64,000 nucleotides of DNA from Pseudoclavibacter sp. AY1H1 (GTDB taxonomy: Bacteria; Actinomycetota; Actinomycetes; Actinomycetales; Microbacteriaceae): the NCBI RefSeq assembly GCF_002931055.1, contig NZ_PSXX01000001.1, positions 434,001 through 498,000 of the forward strand. The letters run 5' to 3'. The notes beneath the pieces are model-generated. The model made no database searches, was not told the origin of the DNA, and worked only from the letters and a program-made list of their open reading frames with translations. Of the stretch, positions 46,880 through 56,465 are shown piece after piece. Position 1 is the first letter of the stretch. Every line of letters begins with the position of its first letter. The translations under genes and the position numbers were made by a program.

Positions 46880-48031
46880 ATGAGCACTGAGATTCCCATC
46901 CGCACCGTACTGAGCCCAGGCCGCTATGTGCAGGGCAAGGGCGCACTTGCACGGCTCGGGGAGTTCGTCGCGCAGATCGGGTCCACCCCGCTGCTGCTCG
47001 CGGACGACTTCGTCTGGGACCTCCTCGGGGAGCGCCTCTCGACCTCGTTCACCGGGGGAGAGGCCGAGGTCCCGCGCGAGCGCTTCAACGGCGTCGCCTC
47101 CTCGGGAGAGATCGACCGCATCGTCGAGGTCATCACGGCGAGCGGCAGCGACGTGATCGTCGCCGTCGGTGGAGGCAGCACGATCGACGCCGCGAAGGCC
47201 GCGGGCCACCTCGCTGGCGTCCGATGGGTGAGTGTCCCCACAGTCGCATCCACCGACGCGCCGACCTCGGCGCTCGCCGTCATCTACACGGAGGCAGGGG
47301 AGTTCGAGGAGTACCGCTTCTTCCCGCGCAACCCCGACCTCGTGCTCATCGACTCCCAGCTCGTGGCGGATGCACCCGCACGGTTCCTCGTGGCTGGTTT
47401 CGGCGATGCGCTGGCCACCTGGCTCGAGGCCCGTGCGACGAGCCGCTCCAACGCGAGCACGATGGCGGGTGGGCTGCCCACGCAGACCGGAACGGCCCTC
47501 GCGAAGCTCAGCTGGGACGTCCTCTGGGAGAACGCGGCGACCGCGCTGGACGCCGTCGAGGACGGCGTGGTGACGCCGGCTCTCGAGCGCGCCATCGAGG
47601 CGAACACGCTGCTCTCGGGACTCGGCTTCGAGTCAGGTGGGCTCGCTGCCGCCCACGCGATCCACAACGGGCTGACAGCCGCCCCGCAGACGCATGGCCT
47701 GCAGCACGGCGAGAAGGTCAACATCGGATCGATCGCTCAGCTCATCCTCGAGGGGGCTCCCGCGGAGGAGATCCGCGATTTCATCGTCTTCACCACGAAG
47801 CTCGGGCTTCCGACGACGCTCACGGAGATCGGGCTCTCCACCGACGACAAGCACGAGCTGCGGCTCGTCGCCGAGGCCGCGACCGTGGCGGGGGAGACGA
47901 TCCACAACATGCCGTTCGCGGTGACGTCCGACGATGTCATCTCCGCGCTCACCTCGCTCGAGCGGCTCTCGCGCCGTATCCGCGCCGAGGCCGGGCTCCC
48001 CGAGCCTGTCAAGTACCACGCCAAGCACTGA
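46880..48031 (+). CDS. gldA: glycerol dehydrogenase (iron-containing alcohol dehydrogenase family)
   Basis: NAD-dependent oxidation of glycerol or a related 1,2-diol. 383 aa. NAD motif VAVGGGSTIDAAKA, metal ligands Asp in GFGDALATW, His in AAAHAIHNGL and His in THGLQHGEKV. Similar to glycerol-1-phosphate and glycerol dehydrogenases; the bacterial setting favours glycerol dehydrogenase. AAGGAG precedes the ATG at 46880. Stands alone between two terminators. Confidence 0.88.
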   Translation: MSTEIPIRTVLSPGRYVQGKGALARLGEFVAQIGSTPLLLADDFVWDLLGERLSTSFTGGEAEVPRERFNGVASSGEIDRIVEVITASGSDVIVAVGGGSTIDAAKAAGHLAGVRWVSVPTVASTDAPTSALAVIYTEAGEFEEYRFFPRNPDLVLIDSQLVADAPARFLVAGFGDALATWLEARATSRSNASTMAGGLPTQTGTALAKLSWDVLWENAATALDAVEDGVVTPALERAIEANTLLSGLGFESGGLAAAHAIHNGLTAAPQTHGLQHGEKVNIGSIAQLILEGAPAEEIRDFIVFTTKLGLPTTLTEIGLSTDDKHELRLVAEAATVAGETIHNMPFAVTSDDVISALTSLERLSRRIRAEAGLPEPVKYHAKH

Positions 48032-48047
48032 CGACGACCCCACGACA

Positions 48048-48091
48048 CGAAGGCGCCTCCTCACCCGAGCTTCGGGGAGGAGGCGCCTTCG
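48048..48091. terminator. bidirectional terminator between gldA and fadB
   Basis: 14-bp stem (48048-48061 with 48078-48091) with an inner hairpin. Serves both convergent genes. Confidence 0.82.
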
Positions 48092-48107
48092 TTGTCAGCT
48101 GACGGGG

Positions 48108-50249
48108 TCAGTGCGCCGCGGCTCCGCGGATCGGCGGCGTATGGAAGGTGCCTCCGAACGCCTTCTGGGAGGCTCCGACCCGGTCGAGGTAGGGCGTGAT
48201 GCCTCCCGCCTGGAACGGGTAGCCAGCTCCCAGGATGAGGCACAGGTCGATATCCTCCGGCCCCGCAACGACCTGCTCATCGAGCATCCGCTTGATCTCG
48301 TCGGCGAGGCCGACCTCGACGCGGTCGGCGAATGAGGCGGCGGTCATCGGCGTCTTGCCACCCGCGACGATCTGCACGGCCTTCTTGTCGAAGCCCTTCA
48401 CGCGGCCCTTGCCGTCACGGTCGTACAGCTTGCCGTAGTCGGCCAGCCTGTGGAGGTTCTCGGACTCGAAGAACCGATCAGGGAACGCCTTGTGATGCGT
48501 GTCGAGCACGTGGGCGCCGACCTTGAGCCCCACCAGCTCGAGCAGCTCGAACGGTGTCATCGGGAGGCCGATCCTGTCGAGCGCGTGGTCCACGGTCTCG
48601 AACGAGGTGCCGGTGTCGACCGCGTTCATGGCCTCGCCAAGGACCTTGGCGAGGACGCGGTTCACGACGAATCCTGGCGCATCCCTGGTGATGACGGCGG
48701 TCTTCTTGAGGTTCTTCGCGGTTGCCATCGCCGTCGCCAGCGTCGCGTCGTCGGTGCTGTCGGTCCGCACGACCTCGATGAGCGGCATCTGCGCGACGGG
48801 GTTGAAGAAGTGGAAGCCCACGAGGCGCCCCGGGTGTTCGAGCTGAGCGCCGATCTCCGCGACCGAGAGGGAGGAGGTGTTCGTGGCGAGAACGGTCTCG
48901 GGTCCCACGATCTTCTCGAAGTCCGCAAAGACCTGCTGCTTGACGCCCAGCTCCTCGAAGACCGCCTCGATGACCCAGTCGCAGTCCGCGAACTCGCTCC
49001 GGTCGGTCGTGCCGTGGACGAGGCCGATCAGTCGGCCGTACTCGTCGCTCTCGATCCGCCCCTTCTCGTGCAGCTTCTCGAGCTCGCGCCGGATGGCCGC
49101 GACTCCCGTGTCGACGCGAGCCTGGTCGAGATCGGTGATGACGACCGGCACCTTCAGGCGGCGCACGAAGAGCGTCGCGAACTGTGTCGCCATGAGGCCG
49201 GCACCGATGACGCCGACCTTGTCGATGCGGCGAGCGAGGGCCTTGTCCGGGGCGCCTGCGGGGCGCTTCGCACGCTTCTGCACCAGGTTGAAGGCGTAGA
49301 TCGAGGCCACAAACTGGTCGCCGGAGATGAGGTCGGCCAGGGCCTCGTCCTCCGCGGCGAAGCCCTTCTCCCGGTCGTCGCCCTTCGCGAGCTTCAGCAG
49401 CTCGAGTGCGCGGTAGGGAGCGAGCGCGACGGTGCCGAGCTTCTCCTCAAGCGACTTCCTGGCGATGCTGATCGCGAGATCCCACTTCGCGAGGCGCTCG
49501 AGGCGTCCGGGAGCGTTCGGCCGCTTGACCTCGATGTCTCCGCCGATGACCTTGTCGGCCCAGGCCAGCGAGTCCTCCAGGAAGTTCAAGCTCGGGAAGA
49601 TCGCGTCGGCGATGCCGAGCTCCGCCACCTGGGGTCCCTTGAGCATCCGGTTCTGCTTGAGCGGATTCTCGATGATGACCTTGAGGGCGTTCTCGATGCC
49701 GATGAGATTCGGGAGGATGCTCGCGCCTCCCCAGCCCGGAACGAGGCCGAGGAAGGTCTCGGGCAGGGCGAATGCCGGAACGGTCGCGTCGACCGTGCGG
49801 TAGTCGGAGTTGAGCCCGATCTCGACGCCGCCTCCGAGCGCGAGTCCGTTGTAGAACGTGAAGCTGGGTACTCCGAGCTTGCCGAGGGAGCCGAGCACCT
49901 CATGGCCGAGCCTCGCGAGGAGGAGCGCGACCTCTCGGCTCGGGATCGATCCCACGTTGGAGAGATCAGCTCCGGCTGCGAAGTTGAAGCGCTTGCCCGT
50001 GATCGCAACCGCATGGATGTCATGGGAGGAGGCGCGGGCGCGCAGGCCGGAGAGGACCTCGCCGAGTTGGGCGAGCGTCTCCGGTCCGAGCGTGTTCGGG
50101 CGCGTGTAGTCGTGGCCGTTGTCGAGGGTGATGAGGGCCAGCGTGCGGCCGCTCGGCAGCGTGACGTCACGGACGAGCGAGTGCGTCACGACCTCGTCGG
50201 TGCTCATGGCGAGCAGGGGAGCGTAGCGTGCTCGAAGATCGGTTGCCAT
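48108..50249 (-). CDS. fadB: multifunctional fatty-acid oxidation protein (enoyl-CoA hydratase/3-hydroxyacyl-CoA dehydrogenase)
   Basis: 713 aa. N-terminal crotonase domain (about 30-290) with FAAGADLSNV and NGLALGGGVEIGLNSDYR plus LPETFLGLVPGWGG (the two catalytic Glu region); then a 3-hydroxyacyl-CoA dehydrogenase with NAD loop VGVIGAGLMATQFA, GFHFFNPVAQMPLIEVV (catalytic His) and APGFVVNRVLAKVLGEAMN; and C-terminal HCDH domains. ATG at 50249 gives MATDLRARYAPLL. Follows the thiolase gene by 5 bases: classical alpha/beta pair of beta-oxidation. Confidence 0.93.
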   Translation of the reverse strand: MATDLRARYAPLLAMSTDEVVTHSLVRDVTLPSGRTLALITLDNGHDYTRPNTLGPETLAQLGEVLSGLRARASSHDIHAVAITGKRFNFAAGADLSNVGSIPSREVALLLARLGHEVLGSLGKLGVPSFTFYNGLALGGGVEIGLNSDYRTVDATVPAFALPETFLGLVPGWGGASILPNLIGIENALKVIIENPLKQNRMLKGPQVAELGIADAIFPSLNFLEDSLAWADKVIGGDIEVKRPNAPGRLERLAKWDLAISIARKSLEEKLGTVALAPYRALELLKLAKGDDREKGFAAEDEALADLISGDQFVASIYAFNLVQKRAKRPAGAPDKALARRIDKVGVIGAGLMATQFATLFVRRLKVPVVITDLDQARVDTGVAAIRRELEKLHEKGRIESDEYGRLIGLVHGTTDRSEFADCDWVIEAVFEELGVKQQVFADFEKIVGPETVLATNTSSLSVAEIGAQLEHPGRLVGFHFFNPVAQMPLIEVVRTDSTDDATLATAMATAKNLKKTAVITRDAPGFVVNRVLAKVLGEAMNAVDTGTSFETVDHALDRIGLPMTPFELLELVGLKVGAHVLDTHHKAFPDRFFESENLHRLADYGKLYDRDGKGRVKGFDKKAVQIVAGGKTPMTAASFADRVEVGLADEIKRMLDEQVVAGPEDIDLCLILGAGYPFQAGGITPYLDRVGASQKAFGGTFHTPPIRGAAAH

Positions 50250-50254
50250 GGTGC

Positions 50255-51481
50255 TCAGCGTCCCTTCTTGCCGAAGCCTCGGCGTGCGTGCGACTTGCCG
50301 TTCCAGTTCGGGTTCTCCCAGATGACCGTGCCGCCCTGTCCGAGTCCGACGCACATCGCGGTCAGGCCGAAGCGAACTTCCGGGTGCTCCTCGAACTGCT
50401 TCGCGAGCTGCGTCATGAGGCGGACACCTGAGGATGCGAGGGGATGCCCGATGGCAATGGCTCCACCGTACGGGTTGACCGAGGGGTCGTCGTCGTCAAT
50501 GCCGTAGTGGTCGAGGAACGACAGCACCTGGACGGCGAAGGCCTCGTTGAGCTCGAAGAGTCCGATGTCGTCGATCGTCATGCCGGCGCGATCGAGGGCC
50601 TTCTCGGTCGAGGGCACGGGCCCGAGACCCATGACCTCGGGCTGCACTCCGGCGAACGCGAACGTCACCATGCGCATCTTCGGGGCGAGGCCGAACTCCT
50701 TCGCGGCGGCGCTCGAGGCCAGGATGGCGGCCGTGGCCCCGTCGTTGAGCCCGCTGGCATTTCCGGCCGTCACTCGGCCGTGCGGGCGGAACGGGGTCTT
50801 CAGCGTCGAGAGCGTCGCCATGTTCGTCTCTGGTCGGAGCGTCTCGTCGCGGGTCGCAAGGCCCCAGCCCGCTTCGGATTCGATGGCGACGGGGATGAGG
50901 TCCGGCTGCAGCTGGCCGTTCTCGTAGGCGGCAGCGGCCTTCTGCTGGCTGCGCATCGCGTAGCGGTCGCTGCGTTCGCGTGTGAGCTGCGGGAATCGAT
51001 CGTGGAGTCGCTCGGCGGTCTTGCCCATGTTCAGGGCGTCACCGCTGACGAGCTGCTCGGCGACGAAGCGCGGGTTGGGGTCTGCACCGATGCCGAGCGG
51101 GTGCCTGCCCATGTGCTCGACGCCGCCGGCGATGGTGACGTCGTAGGCCCCGAAGCCGATGCCGGACCCCATGGTGGTGACGGCCGTCATGGCGCCAGCG
51201 CACATGCGGTCGATGGCGAGGCCGGGAACGGTGTTCGGAAGTCCAGCGAGGATCGCCGTGGATCGGCCGAGCGTCAGTCCCTGGTCGCCCTGCTGGGTCG
51301 TCGCGGCGATGGCGACGTCGTCGTAGCGTTCGTGCGGGATCTGCGGGTTCCGGTCGAGGAGACCCTTGATCGCCTTGACTGCGAGGTCATCCGCACGGGT
51401 CTTCCAGTACATGCCCTTCTCGCCCGCACGTCCGAATGGGGTTCGAACGCCGTCGATGAACAACACTTCTCGATTGGCCAC
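50255..51481 (-). CDS. fadA: acetyl-CoA C-acyltransferase (thiolase)
   Basis: Last step of beta-oxidation, cleaving 3-ketoacyl-CoA. 408 aa. Nucleophile Cys in IDRMCAGAMTAV, His in IAIGHPLASSG, and second Cys in TAMCVGLGQGG. GTG start at 51481 is preferred to an ATG 15 bases upstream because GGAGG sits 5 bases before the GTG. Forms an operon with fadB downstream. Confidence 0.93.
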   Translation of the reverse strand: MANREVLFIDGVRTPFGRAGEKGMYWKTRADDLAVKAIKGLLDRNPQIPHERYDDVAIAATTQQGDQGLTLGRSTAILAGLPNTVPGLAIDRMCAGAMTAVTTMGSGIGFGAYDVTIAGGVEHMGRHPLGIGADPNPRFVAEQLVSGDALNMGKTAERLHDRFPQLTRERSDRYAMRSQQKAAAAYENGQLQPDLIPVAIESEAGWGLATRDETLRPETNMATLSTLKTPFRPHGRVTAGNASGLNDGATAAILASSAAAKEFGLAPKMRMVTFAFAGVQPEVMGLGPVPSTEKALDRAGMTIDDIGLFELNEAFAVQVLSFLDHYGIDDDDPSVNPYGGAIAIGHPLASSGVRLMTQLAKQFEEHPEVRFGLTAMCVGLGQGGTVIWENPNWNGKSHARRGFGKKGR

Positions 51482-51556
51482 ACTGCCTCCAAGCATCTAT
51501 TGACTCGGTCATCCTATGGATGCTCGCCTGATCGGAAGCCAATGCGTCGTGTGAAG

Positions 51557-52783
51557 CTACGAATCCTCGTCGTTCTGCACGGAAGTCAATTGGTCAGCTT
51601 CTACAAAAGCCGAGGCGATTCCCTGTGCAACCTCGCTGGTCTGCCAGGCCCGTGCGCCGAGCTCGCGCAGGTGCTCGGCGACGGCGTCGGCGGAGACAGG
51701 CTGACGCGGGACCCAGGCGGCTCGACGCAGCAGCTCCGGAGTGAGCAGGTTCTCAACCGGCATGTGGAGGGTCTCAGCGTGGGCGACGAGGAACTCGCGC
51801 GCGAGCTTGAGCCGACGGTCCGCCTCGGGGGAGCGCTGCTCCCACTGGCGGTGGTGCGGCATGCGGTCCGGGGCCCGTGGCGCCTGCGGAGGCAGCTCCT
51901 CGGTCGTGAGTCCGCGCTCGACGGCACCCCACCAGCGGTCGAGCTGGGTTCGGGATGCGCGTCCGGTGAATTCCTTCAGGCGTGCCAGCTCGCCTCGAGT
52001 GCGGGGCATGGCTGTCGCGACCGCTGCGAGCGCTCGGTCCGGGAAGAGTCGCCCAGGGGCGGTGTCGGTACTGCGCGCCGCCTCGTCGCGAGAGAGCCAG
52101 AGCTCCCTCGCCACAGCGAGGGCCCTCGGGCTGCGGAGCCGGCTGATGCCGCCGATCCGGCGCCACGGGTCCGGCTTCTTGACCCCCAGCTCGCGAGTGA
52201 GGATGTCCGCGAACTCCTCGCGGGCGGCATCGAGCTTCTCGGCGTCGATGAGCTCCTGGTGGAGCTGGTCCCTGACGTCGATGAGCAGCTCCACGTCGAG
52301 CGCAGCGTACGCGAGCCAGGTCTCCGGCAGTGGGCGAGTCGACCAGTCGGCGGCTGAGTGCGCCTTCTCGAGCGTGATGCCGAGCAGGCGCTCGATGACG
52401 GCGCCGAGCCCGACTCGCTCGTACCCGAGGAGCCTCGCCGCGAGCTCGGTGTCGAAGATGAGGCTCGGGTCGAGATCGAGCTCGCGGAGGCACGGAAGAT
52501 CCTGTGTCGCCGCGTGGAAGATCCACTCCTCGTCGCCGATGATCTCCTGCAGCCGCGCGAGCGATCCCGTCGCGATGGGATCGATGAGGAGCGTGCCGCT
52601 CCCTCGCCGGTAGAGCTGCACCAGGTAGGCGCGCTCCGAGTATCGGTATCCGGATGCGCGCTCCGCATCCACGGCTACGGGTCCCGTGCCGGCGGCGAGA
52701 CGATCGAGTGCCGCCTGCAACTGCGCTTCGGTCTCGATCACCTCCAGTCCGCCAGCTTTCAGACGGTCGGCATCAAGCCCCAT
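51557..52783 (-). CDS. rnd: ribonuclease D / HRDC-domain 3'-5' exoribonuclease
   Basis: 408 aa. DEDD exonuclease domain with VAVDAERASGYRY (Asp-Glu pair), FHAATQDLPCLRELD (Asp) and YAALDVELL (Asp and Tyr); HRDC domain after about residue 210 (RALAVARELWLSRDEAARS) and a further helical repeat. Processes RNA 3' ends. Its start lies 11 bases inside the end of the DUF3000 gene, so the two are coupled. Confidence 0.92.
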   Translation of the reverse strand: MGLDADRLKAGGLEVIETEAQLQAALDRLAAGTGPVAVDAERASGYRYSERAYLVQLYRRGSGTLLIDPIATGSLARLQEIIGDEEWIFHAATQDLPCLRELDLDPSLIFDTELAARLLGYERVGLGAVIERLLGITLEKAHSAADWSTRPLPETWLAYAALDVELLIDVRDQLHQELIDAEKLDAAREEFADILTRELGVKKPDPWRRIGGISRLRSPRALAVARELWLSRDEAARSTDTAPGRLFPDRALAAVATAMPRTRGELARLKEFTGRASRTQLDRWWGAVERGLTTEELPPQAPRAPDRMPHHRQWEQRSPEADRRLKLAREFLVAHAETLHMPVENLLTPELLRRAAWVPRQPVSADAVAEHLRELGARAWQTSEVAQGIASAFVEADQLTSVQNDEDS

Positions 52784-53378
52784 CTTTCGCCTTCCTCAAG
52801 TGCTGGAGAACCTGGACTCCGTCGTCGGCCTCGGTCTCCGGGGGCATGCCCGCCAGCAGGCAGAGCAGCTCGCCCCAGGCTTCCGCGTGAGCCGCGAGGT
52901 CCGTCTCCCGTGGGGTCCAGGATGCTCGGAGTTCGATCTGGGCGCCCTCGCCCTGGTCTTCCAGCTCGCCGAAGCCTCGACCGTTGATGGTCGTCGCCGT
53001 GCCGGACGGGTGCTCGAAGGCCGCGCCTCTGGACTCAAGGGCATCCATCAGCCACGACCAGGCAACGGGCGCGAGGAAGGGGTCGACGCCGATCTCGGGT
53101 TCGAGGGGAGCCTGGGCGAAGCACACGACGCGGAAGGCGCCGCGCCAGGCTTCTGGCTCGCTCTCGTCGTGCAGCAGGATGAACCTGCCGGTTCCGAGTT
53201 CGGAATCGCTCGCGTGAGCAGTAGGCCGCACGTCTCCGGAGAGGGCGAGCGACTCGGGGGCCAGGTTCGCCGGGGGGCGGATCTCGCTCACCGTGAGGGC
53301 AGAGCGGAACTCGGCCGCACGGACCGCCTCTACGGCGGCCTCGAACTCCGGGGCGGATCGATGCAACGGGACAACCAC
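52773..53378 (-). CDS. DUF3000 protein
   Basis: 201 aa, soluble. Conserved pieces: RSAPEFEAAVEAVRAAEFRS at the start, LSGDVRPT, GTGRFILLHDESEPEAWRG, RVVCFAQAPLEPEIGVDPFL, ALESRGA, LEDQGEGAQIELRASWTP. Found upstream of RNase D in actinobacteria. Function unknown. GTG start at 53378 with a leaderless-type promoter. Confidence 0.87.
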   Translation of the reverse strand: MVVPLHRSAPEFEAAVEAVRAAEFRSALTVSEIRPPANLAPESLALSGDVRPTAHASDSELGTGRFILLHDESEPEAWRGAFRVVCFAQAPLEPEIGVDPFLAPVAWSWLMDALESRGAAFEHPSGTATTINGRGFGELEDQGEGAQIELRASWTPRETDLAAHAEAWGELLCLLAGMPPETEADDGVQVLQHLRKAKDGA

Positions 53379-53384
53379 GCGACG

Positions 53385-53390
53385 AGACTA
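53385..53390 (-). promoter_or_regulatory. -10 box TAGTCT, leaderless promoter of the DUF3000-rnd operon
   Basis: Minus-strand TAGTCT, 6 bases, GTG at 53378; no ribosome site. Confidence 0.5.
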
Positions 53391-53482
53391 GGCCTGGCCC
53401 TGGGCTCCGCAGATCAGGCGCGCCGTGTCGGAACGTCGCCCGTCCGGCGTGTTCACGGCCGGGTTGCGTCATCATCGACGTG

Positions 53483-54664
53483 ATGTGTGCCGCAAAACGT
53501 GCCTCAACCGAGTCGTCGTCGTCGGCGACGAAATTCGCCGCAGCCTCGCTCGGCGCTCTCGTCGTGGGACTCGGGGCCGTCGTCGCGACCGCCTCGACCA
53601 TGGTCGCGCGCGCAGTCGTCACCCCGCCGCGACGCCGCAAGGATCCGGTCCGCCTGCTCGGCGTCGACAAGCAGGCAGGGACCGTCACGCTCGCACGAAC
53701 GCCCGAGACGGCCGCTCCCGGGCACTACAGCCTCGTCTTCGCGGCAGAGACGGGTCGCGCCAACGTGGGTGCAGTGGTCGACGAGTCAGAGCGCACCGTG
53801 ACGAGGCGCTTCTGGGGGGAGCAGGGCGCGCAGCTCGAGCGGGTGCGGGCCGTGCGCCTGGCATCGGCGCCGCAGCTGTGGGTTCGGGACCTCAACCTGC
53901 CCTGGCGCTGGGTCGATGTGCAGACGCCACTCGGTGCGATGCCAGCCTGGCTCATCCCCGCGGCTCAGGCCAGCGACTCGTGGGCGATCCACGTCCACGG
54001 TCGCGGTGCGGTCATGACGGAGCCCCTCCGGGCCGTTCCGCTCTTCCGCGGTCGAGGCTGGAACTCGCTCGTCGTGAGCTACCGCAACGACGCTCTGGCG
54101 CCGCCCTCGCCAGACGGCAAGTTCGGCCTGGGAGCCACGGAGTGGCGCGACGTCGAGTCGGCGATGGACTGGGCCGTGTCCAGGGGTGCTCGGCGCATCA
54201 TCCTCGTCGGGTGGTCGATGGGCGGGGGCACGGTCATGCAGGCGGCCCTCAACGCGCGACACCGGGAGCTCATCGCGGGCATCTTCCTCGAGTCTCCGGC
54301 GTTGAGCTGGCGATCGATCCTTCGATATCAGGGGTCGGCCATGCGGCTCCCTCGTTTCGTGACCGCCCTCGGCATCTGGCTCATCGGCAGCCCGCTCGCG
54401 CGGCCCCTCCTCGGCCTGGAAGCGCCGATTCCGCTCTCGAAGCTGGAGATCCTTGATCGGCTCGCCGAGCTGACGGTGCCCATCCTGCTCTTCCACTCGA
54501 GTGGCGACACGGTTGTGCCGGTCGATGCGAGCCGGGAGCTCGCCAGGCGGCGCCCGGACCTCGTCACCTATCGGGAGTTCGAACGGGCACTGCACACGCG
54601 GCTCTGGAACGTCGACAGCGGGAGATGGGAGCAGTCGCTGGACGAGTGGCTGGCGACCTTCTAG
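53483..54664 (+). CDS. alpha/beta hydrolase with N-terminal membrane anchor
   Basis: 393 aa. A hydrophobic segment at about 16-42 (FAAASLGALVVGLGAVVATA) likely anchors or exports the enzyme. Hydrolase core: oxyanion strand IHVHGRG, nucleophile elbow GWSMGGG, Asp in HSSGDTVVPVDAS, and catalytic His in RALHTRLW. Resembles prolyl-oligopeptidase-like/CocE-type peptidase relatives. Start GTG 53480 or ATG 53483; a CATCAT box 7 bases before the ATG favours the latter weakly. Converges on sufE; the stops interlock in a CTAG. Confidence 0.85.
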   Translation: MCAAKRASTESSSSATKFAAASLGALVVGLGAVVATASTMVARAVVTPPRRRKDPVRLLGVDKQAGTVTLARTPETAAPGHYSLVFAAETGRANVGAVVDESERTVTRRFWGEQGAQLERVRAVRLASAPQLWVRDLNLPWRWVDVQTPLGAMPAWLIPAAQASDSWAIHVHGRGAVMTEPLRAVPLFRGRGWNSLVVSYRNDALAPPSPDGKFGLGATEWRDVESAMDWAVSRGARRIILVGWSMGGGTVMQAALNARHRELIAGIFLESPALSWRSILRYQGSAMRLPRFVTALGIWLIGSPLARPLLGLEAPIPLSKLEILDRLAELTVPILLFHSSGDTVVPVDASRELARRRPDLVTYREFERALHTRLWNVDSGRWEQSLDEWLATF

Positions 54665-55104
54665 GAGCGTCCGTCCGCCGAGAGGAGCTCGAGCAGCTGG
54701 CGCTTCGCCCGCGCCTGCAGGGCCACCATGCCGCTTCGTCGCAGCGGTGAGACCAGATCCGTGAGCCCGAGGGCGCCCGGGAGATCCTCGGGAAGCCCCA
54801 GGAGAGCCTCCGGTTGCTGCCCATCCACGCCCTGGACAAGCGCAGCCGCGAAGCCCCGTGTCATCGGCGCGCCGGGTGGAACGGAGATGCGCAGGCGCAC
54901 ACGCCGCTCCGGGGTCAACGAGACGTCGAAGAAGACGGGCGACTGACACTCGATGACGCGCTCGAACGACGCTGTGTCGCCCGGGTCGACGCCGGGGAGC
55001 TCTGCACCGATCTCGGCGAGGAGTTCGAGGCGGTCGCGGGGTGATACCTCGAGCAGCTCCTCGCGGAGCAGATCGAGGGATTCCGGAAGCGTGACGTCGT
55101 GCAT
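54661..55104 (-). CDS. sufE: SufE-family sulfur-transfer protein
   Basis: 147 aa. Accepts sulfur from a SufS-type desulfurase for iron-sulfur assembly. The acceptor Cys lies in ECQSPVFFDV (residue 52) as in the family, and RGFAAALVQGVDG and LGLTDLVSPLRRSGM are typical. No partner suf genes in the window. A TACCGT box 6 bases before the ATG implies a leaderless mRNA. Confidence 0.9.
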   Translation of the reverse strand: MHDVTLPESLDLLREELLEVSPRDRLELLAEIGAELPGVDPGDTASFERVIECQSPVFFDVSLTPERRVRLRISVPPGAPMTRGFAAALVQGVDGQQPEALLGLPEDLPGALGLTDLVSPLRRSGMVALQARAKRQLLELLSADGRS

Positions 55105-55110
55105 GCCACC

Positions 55111-55116
55111 ACGGTA
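55111..55116 (-). promoter_or_regulatory. -10 box TACCGT, leaderless promoter of sufE
   Basis: Minus-strand TACCGT, 6 bases (GGTGGC), ATG at 55104. Confidence 0.5.
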
Positions 55117-55213
55117 CCGGGCAGGTGCCCTGACGACGCGCAGCTGAGCGGCTGACGGTAGGATCTACAGGAGCCCGCACCGGGCATTACTCACTGGAAA
55201 GTACGAGGACTCC

Positions 55214-56260
55214 GTGGGCGTAGGCCGCTTGCTGCACCTGACCGAACTCTCACCGACCGTCACGGCGGCAGAGATGGTGAAGGACCTCGTGCCTCCCAGG
55301 CAGTTCGACGCCGCCAAGTTCGCCACGTACCGGCCCGATCCCGAGTACCCGTCCCAGGCCGCCGCCGTTGAGGCGGGGGAGCGCTTCGCCGGAGTGAAGG
55401 CAGCTCCCGCGTCCGGCAGCAAGGGCCTCTTCGGCTTCCTCAAGAAGGCACCACCCGTCAAGCCCGGCATCTATCTCGACGGCGGCTTCGGCGTCGGCAA
55501 GACGCACCTGCTCGCCTCGATCTGGCACGCGCACCCGGGACGCAAGTACTTCGGCACCTTCATCGAGTACACCGCGCTCGTGGGCGCTCTCGGCTATGCC
55601 GAGGCGGTCCGCTCACTGCGGGGCACCAGCCTCATCGCCATCGACGAGTTCGAGCTCGACGACCCGGGCGACACGATGGTCATGTCCAGACTCCTCGGTG
55701 AGCTCGTCGACTCGGGTACGAGCATCGCCGCGACGAGCAACACCCCGCCGAACGCACTAGGCGAGGGTCGCTTCGCGGCCTCGGACTTCCTCCGCGAGAT
55801 CACGAAGCTGGCCGACGTCTTCGACACCCTGCGCATCGACGGGACCGACTACCGGCGCCGCGACATGTCCGGCCACGCCGCCGTCACGCCGCCGGAGCGC
55901 CTCGACTCGCTGGTGGAAGACGCGGTCGCCGACGGCAGGTCCGTCGCGTACGACGGCTTCGACGACCTCGTGCAGCACCTCGCCACCGTGCACCCATCCA
56001 AGTACGTCCGGCTCGTCGAGGACATCGACCTCCTCGCCCTCAGCGATGTGCACGAGCTGACCGACCAGGCTGAGGCCCTCCGCTTCGTCGCCTTCATCGA
56101 CCGCGTCTATGACGCGCAGATCCCCATCGCGGCTTCTGGGCTCGCCCTCGACCGGATCTTCGGCGGCGGGATGATCGACGGCGGCTACCGGAAGAAGTAC
56201 CTGCGCTGCGTCTCCAGGCTCATCGCCTCGACTGCGCAGGAGCAGACCGCCTCCGTGTGA
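55214..56260 (+). CDS. zapE: cell division protein ZapE (AFG1-like AAA ATPase)
   Basis: 348 aa. Walker A GGFGVGKTH (90-98), Walker B SLIAIDEFELDD, sensor region IAATSNTPPNALGEGRF, and RFVAFIDRVYDAQIPI near the end, as in AFG1/ZapE. In proteobacteria ZapE modulates FtsZ; in actinobacteria the role is untested. GTG start at 55214 behind GAGGA. A TAGGAT box about 50 bases upstream (55159-55164) may be its -10. Confidence 0.88.
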   Translation: MGVGRLLHLTELSPTVTAAEMVKDLVPPRQFDAAKFATYRPDPEYPSQAAAVEAGERFAGVKAAPASGSKGLFGFLKKAPPVKPGIYLDGGFGVGKTHLLASIWHAHPGRKYFGTFIEYTALVGALGYAEAVRSLRGTSLIAIDEFELDDPGDTMVMSRLLGELVDSGTSIAATSNTPPNALGEGRFAASDFLREITKLADVFDTLRIDGTDYRRRDMSGHAAVTPPERLDSLVEDAVADGRSVAYDGFDDLVQHLATVHPSKYVRLVEDIDLLALSDVHELTDQAEALRFVAFIDRVYDAQIPIAASGLALDRIFGGGMIDGGYRKKYLRCVSRLIASTAQEQTASV

Positions 56261-56336
56261 CGGGCGCGTCCCGTGCCACGCCTCCGGTGGCGCGATGACG
56301 CTCGCGACACAGACTCGTAACACACCGGGCCGCTCC

Positions 56337-56352
56337 GAAACATGATGGAAAC
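56337..56352 (+). promoter_or_regulatory. weak GlnR-like half-sites upstream of amtB
   Basis: GAAAC-N6-GAAAC (56337-56341, 56348-56352), with GTAAC at 56317-56321 out of the 11-base register. It lacks the full consensus seen at glnA1, so regulation by GlnR is only possible. Confidence 0.3.
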
Positions 56353-56465
56353 GGTCCCGCCCCATCACTGACACGCGCCTTGCGCAGACTCATTGCATCT
56401 CCCCACTCCGTGTCACGACGACGCGGCCTCCAGGTCGCAGCACGGGTGGCGAAAGCGAGGATGCA

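Noticed and set aside
48450-52357. Long plus-strand open frames across fadB, fadA and rnd
   Set aside because: Shadows of conserved genes on the minus strand.
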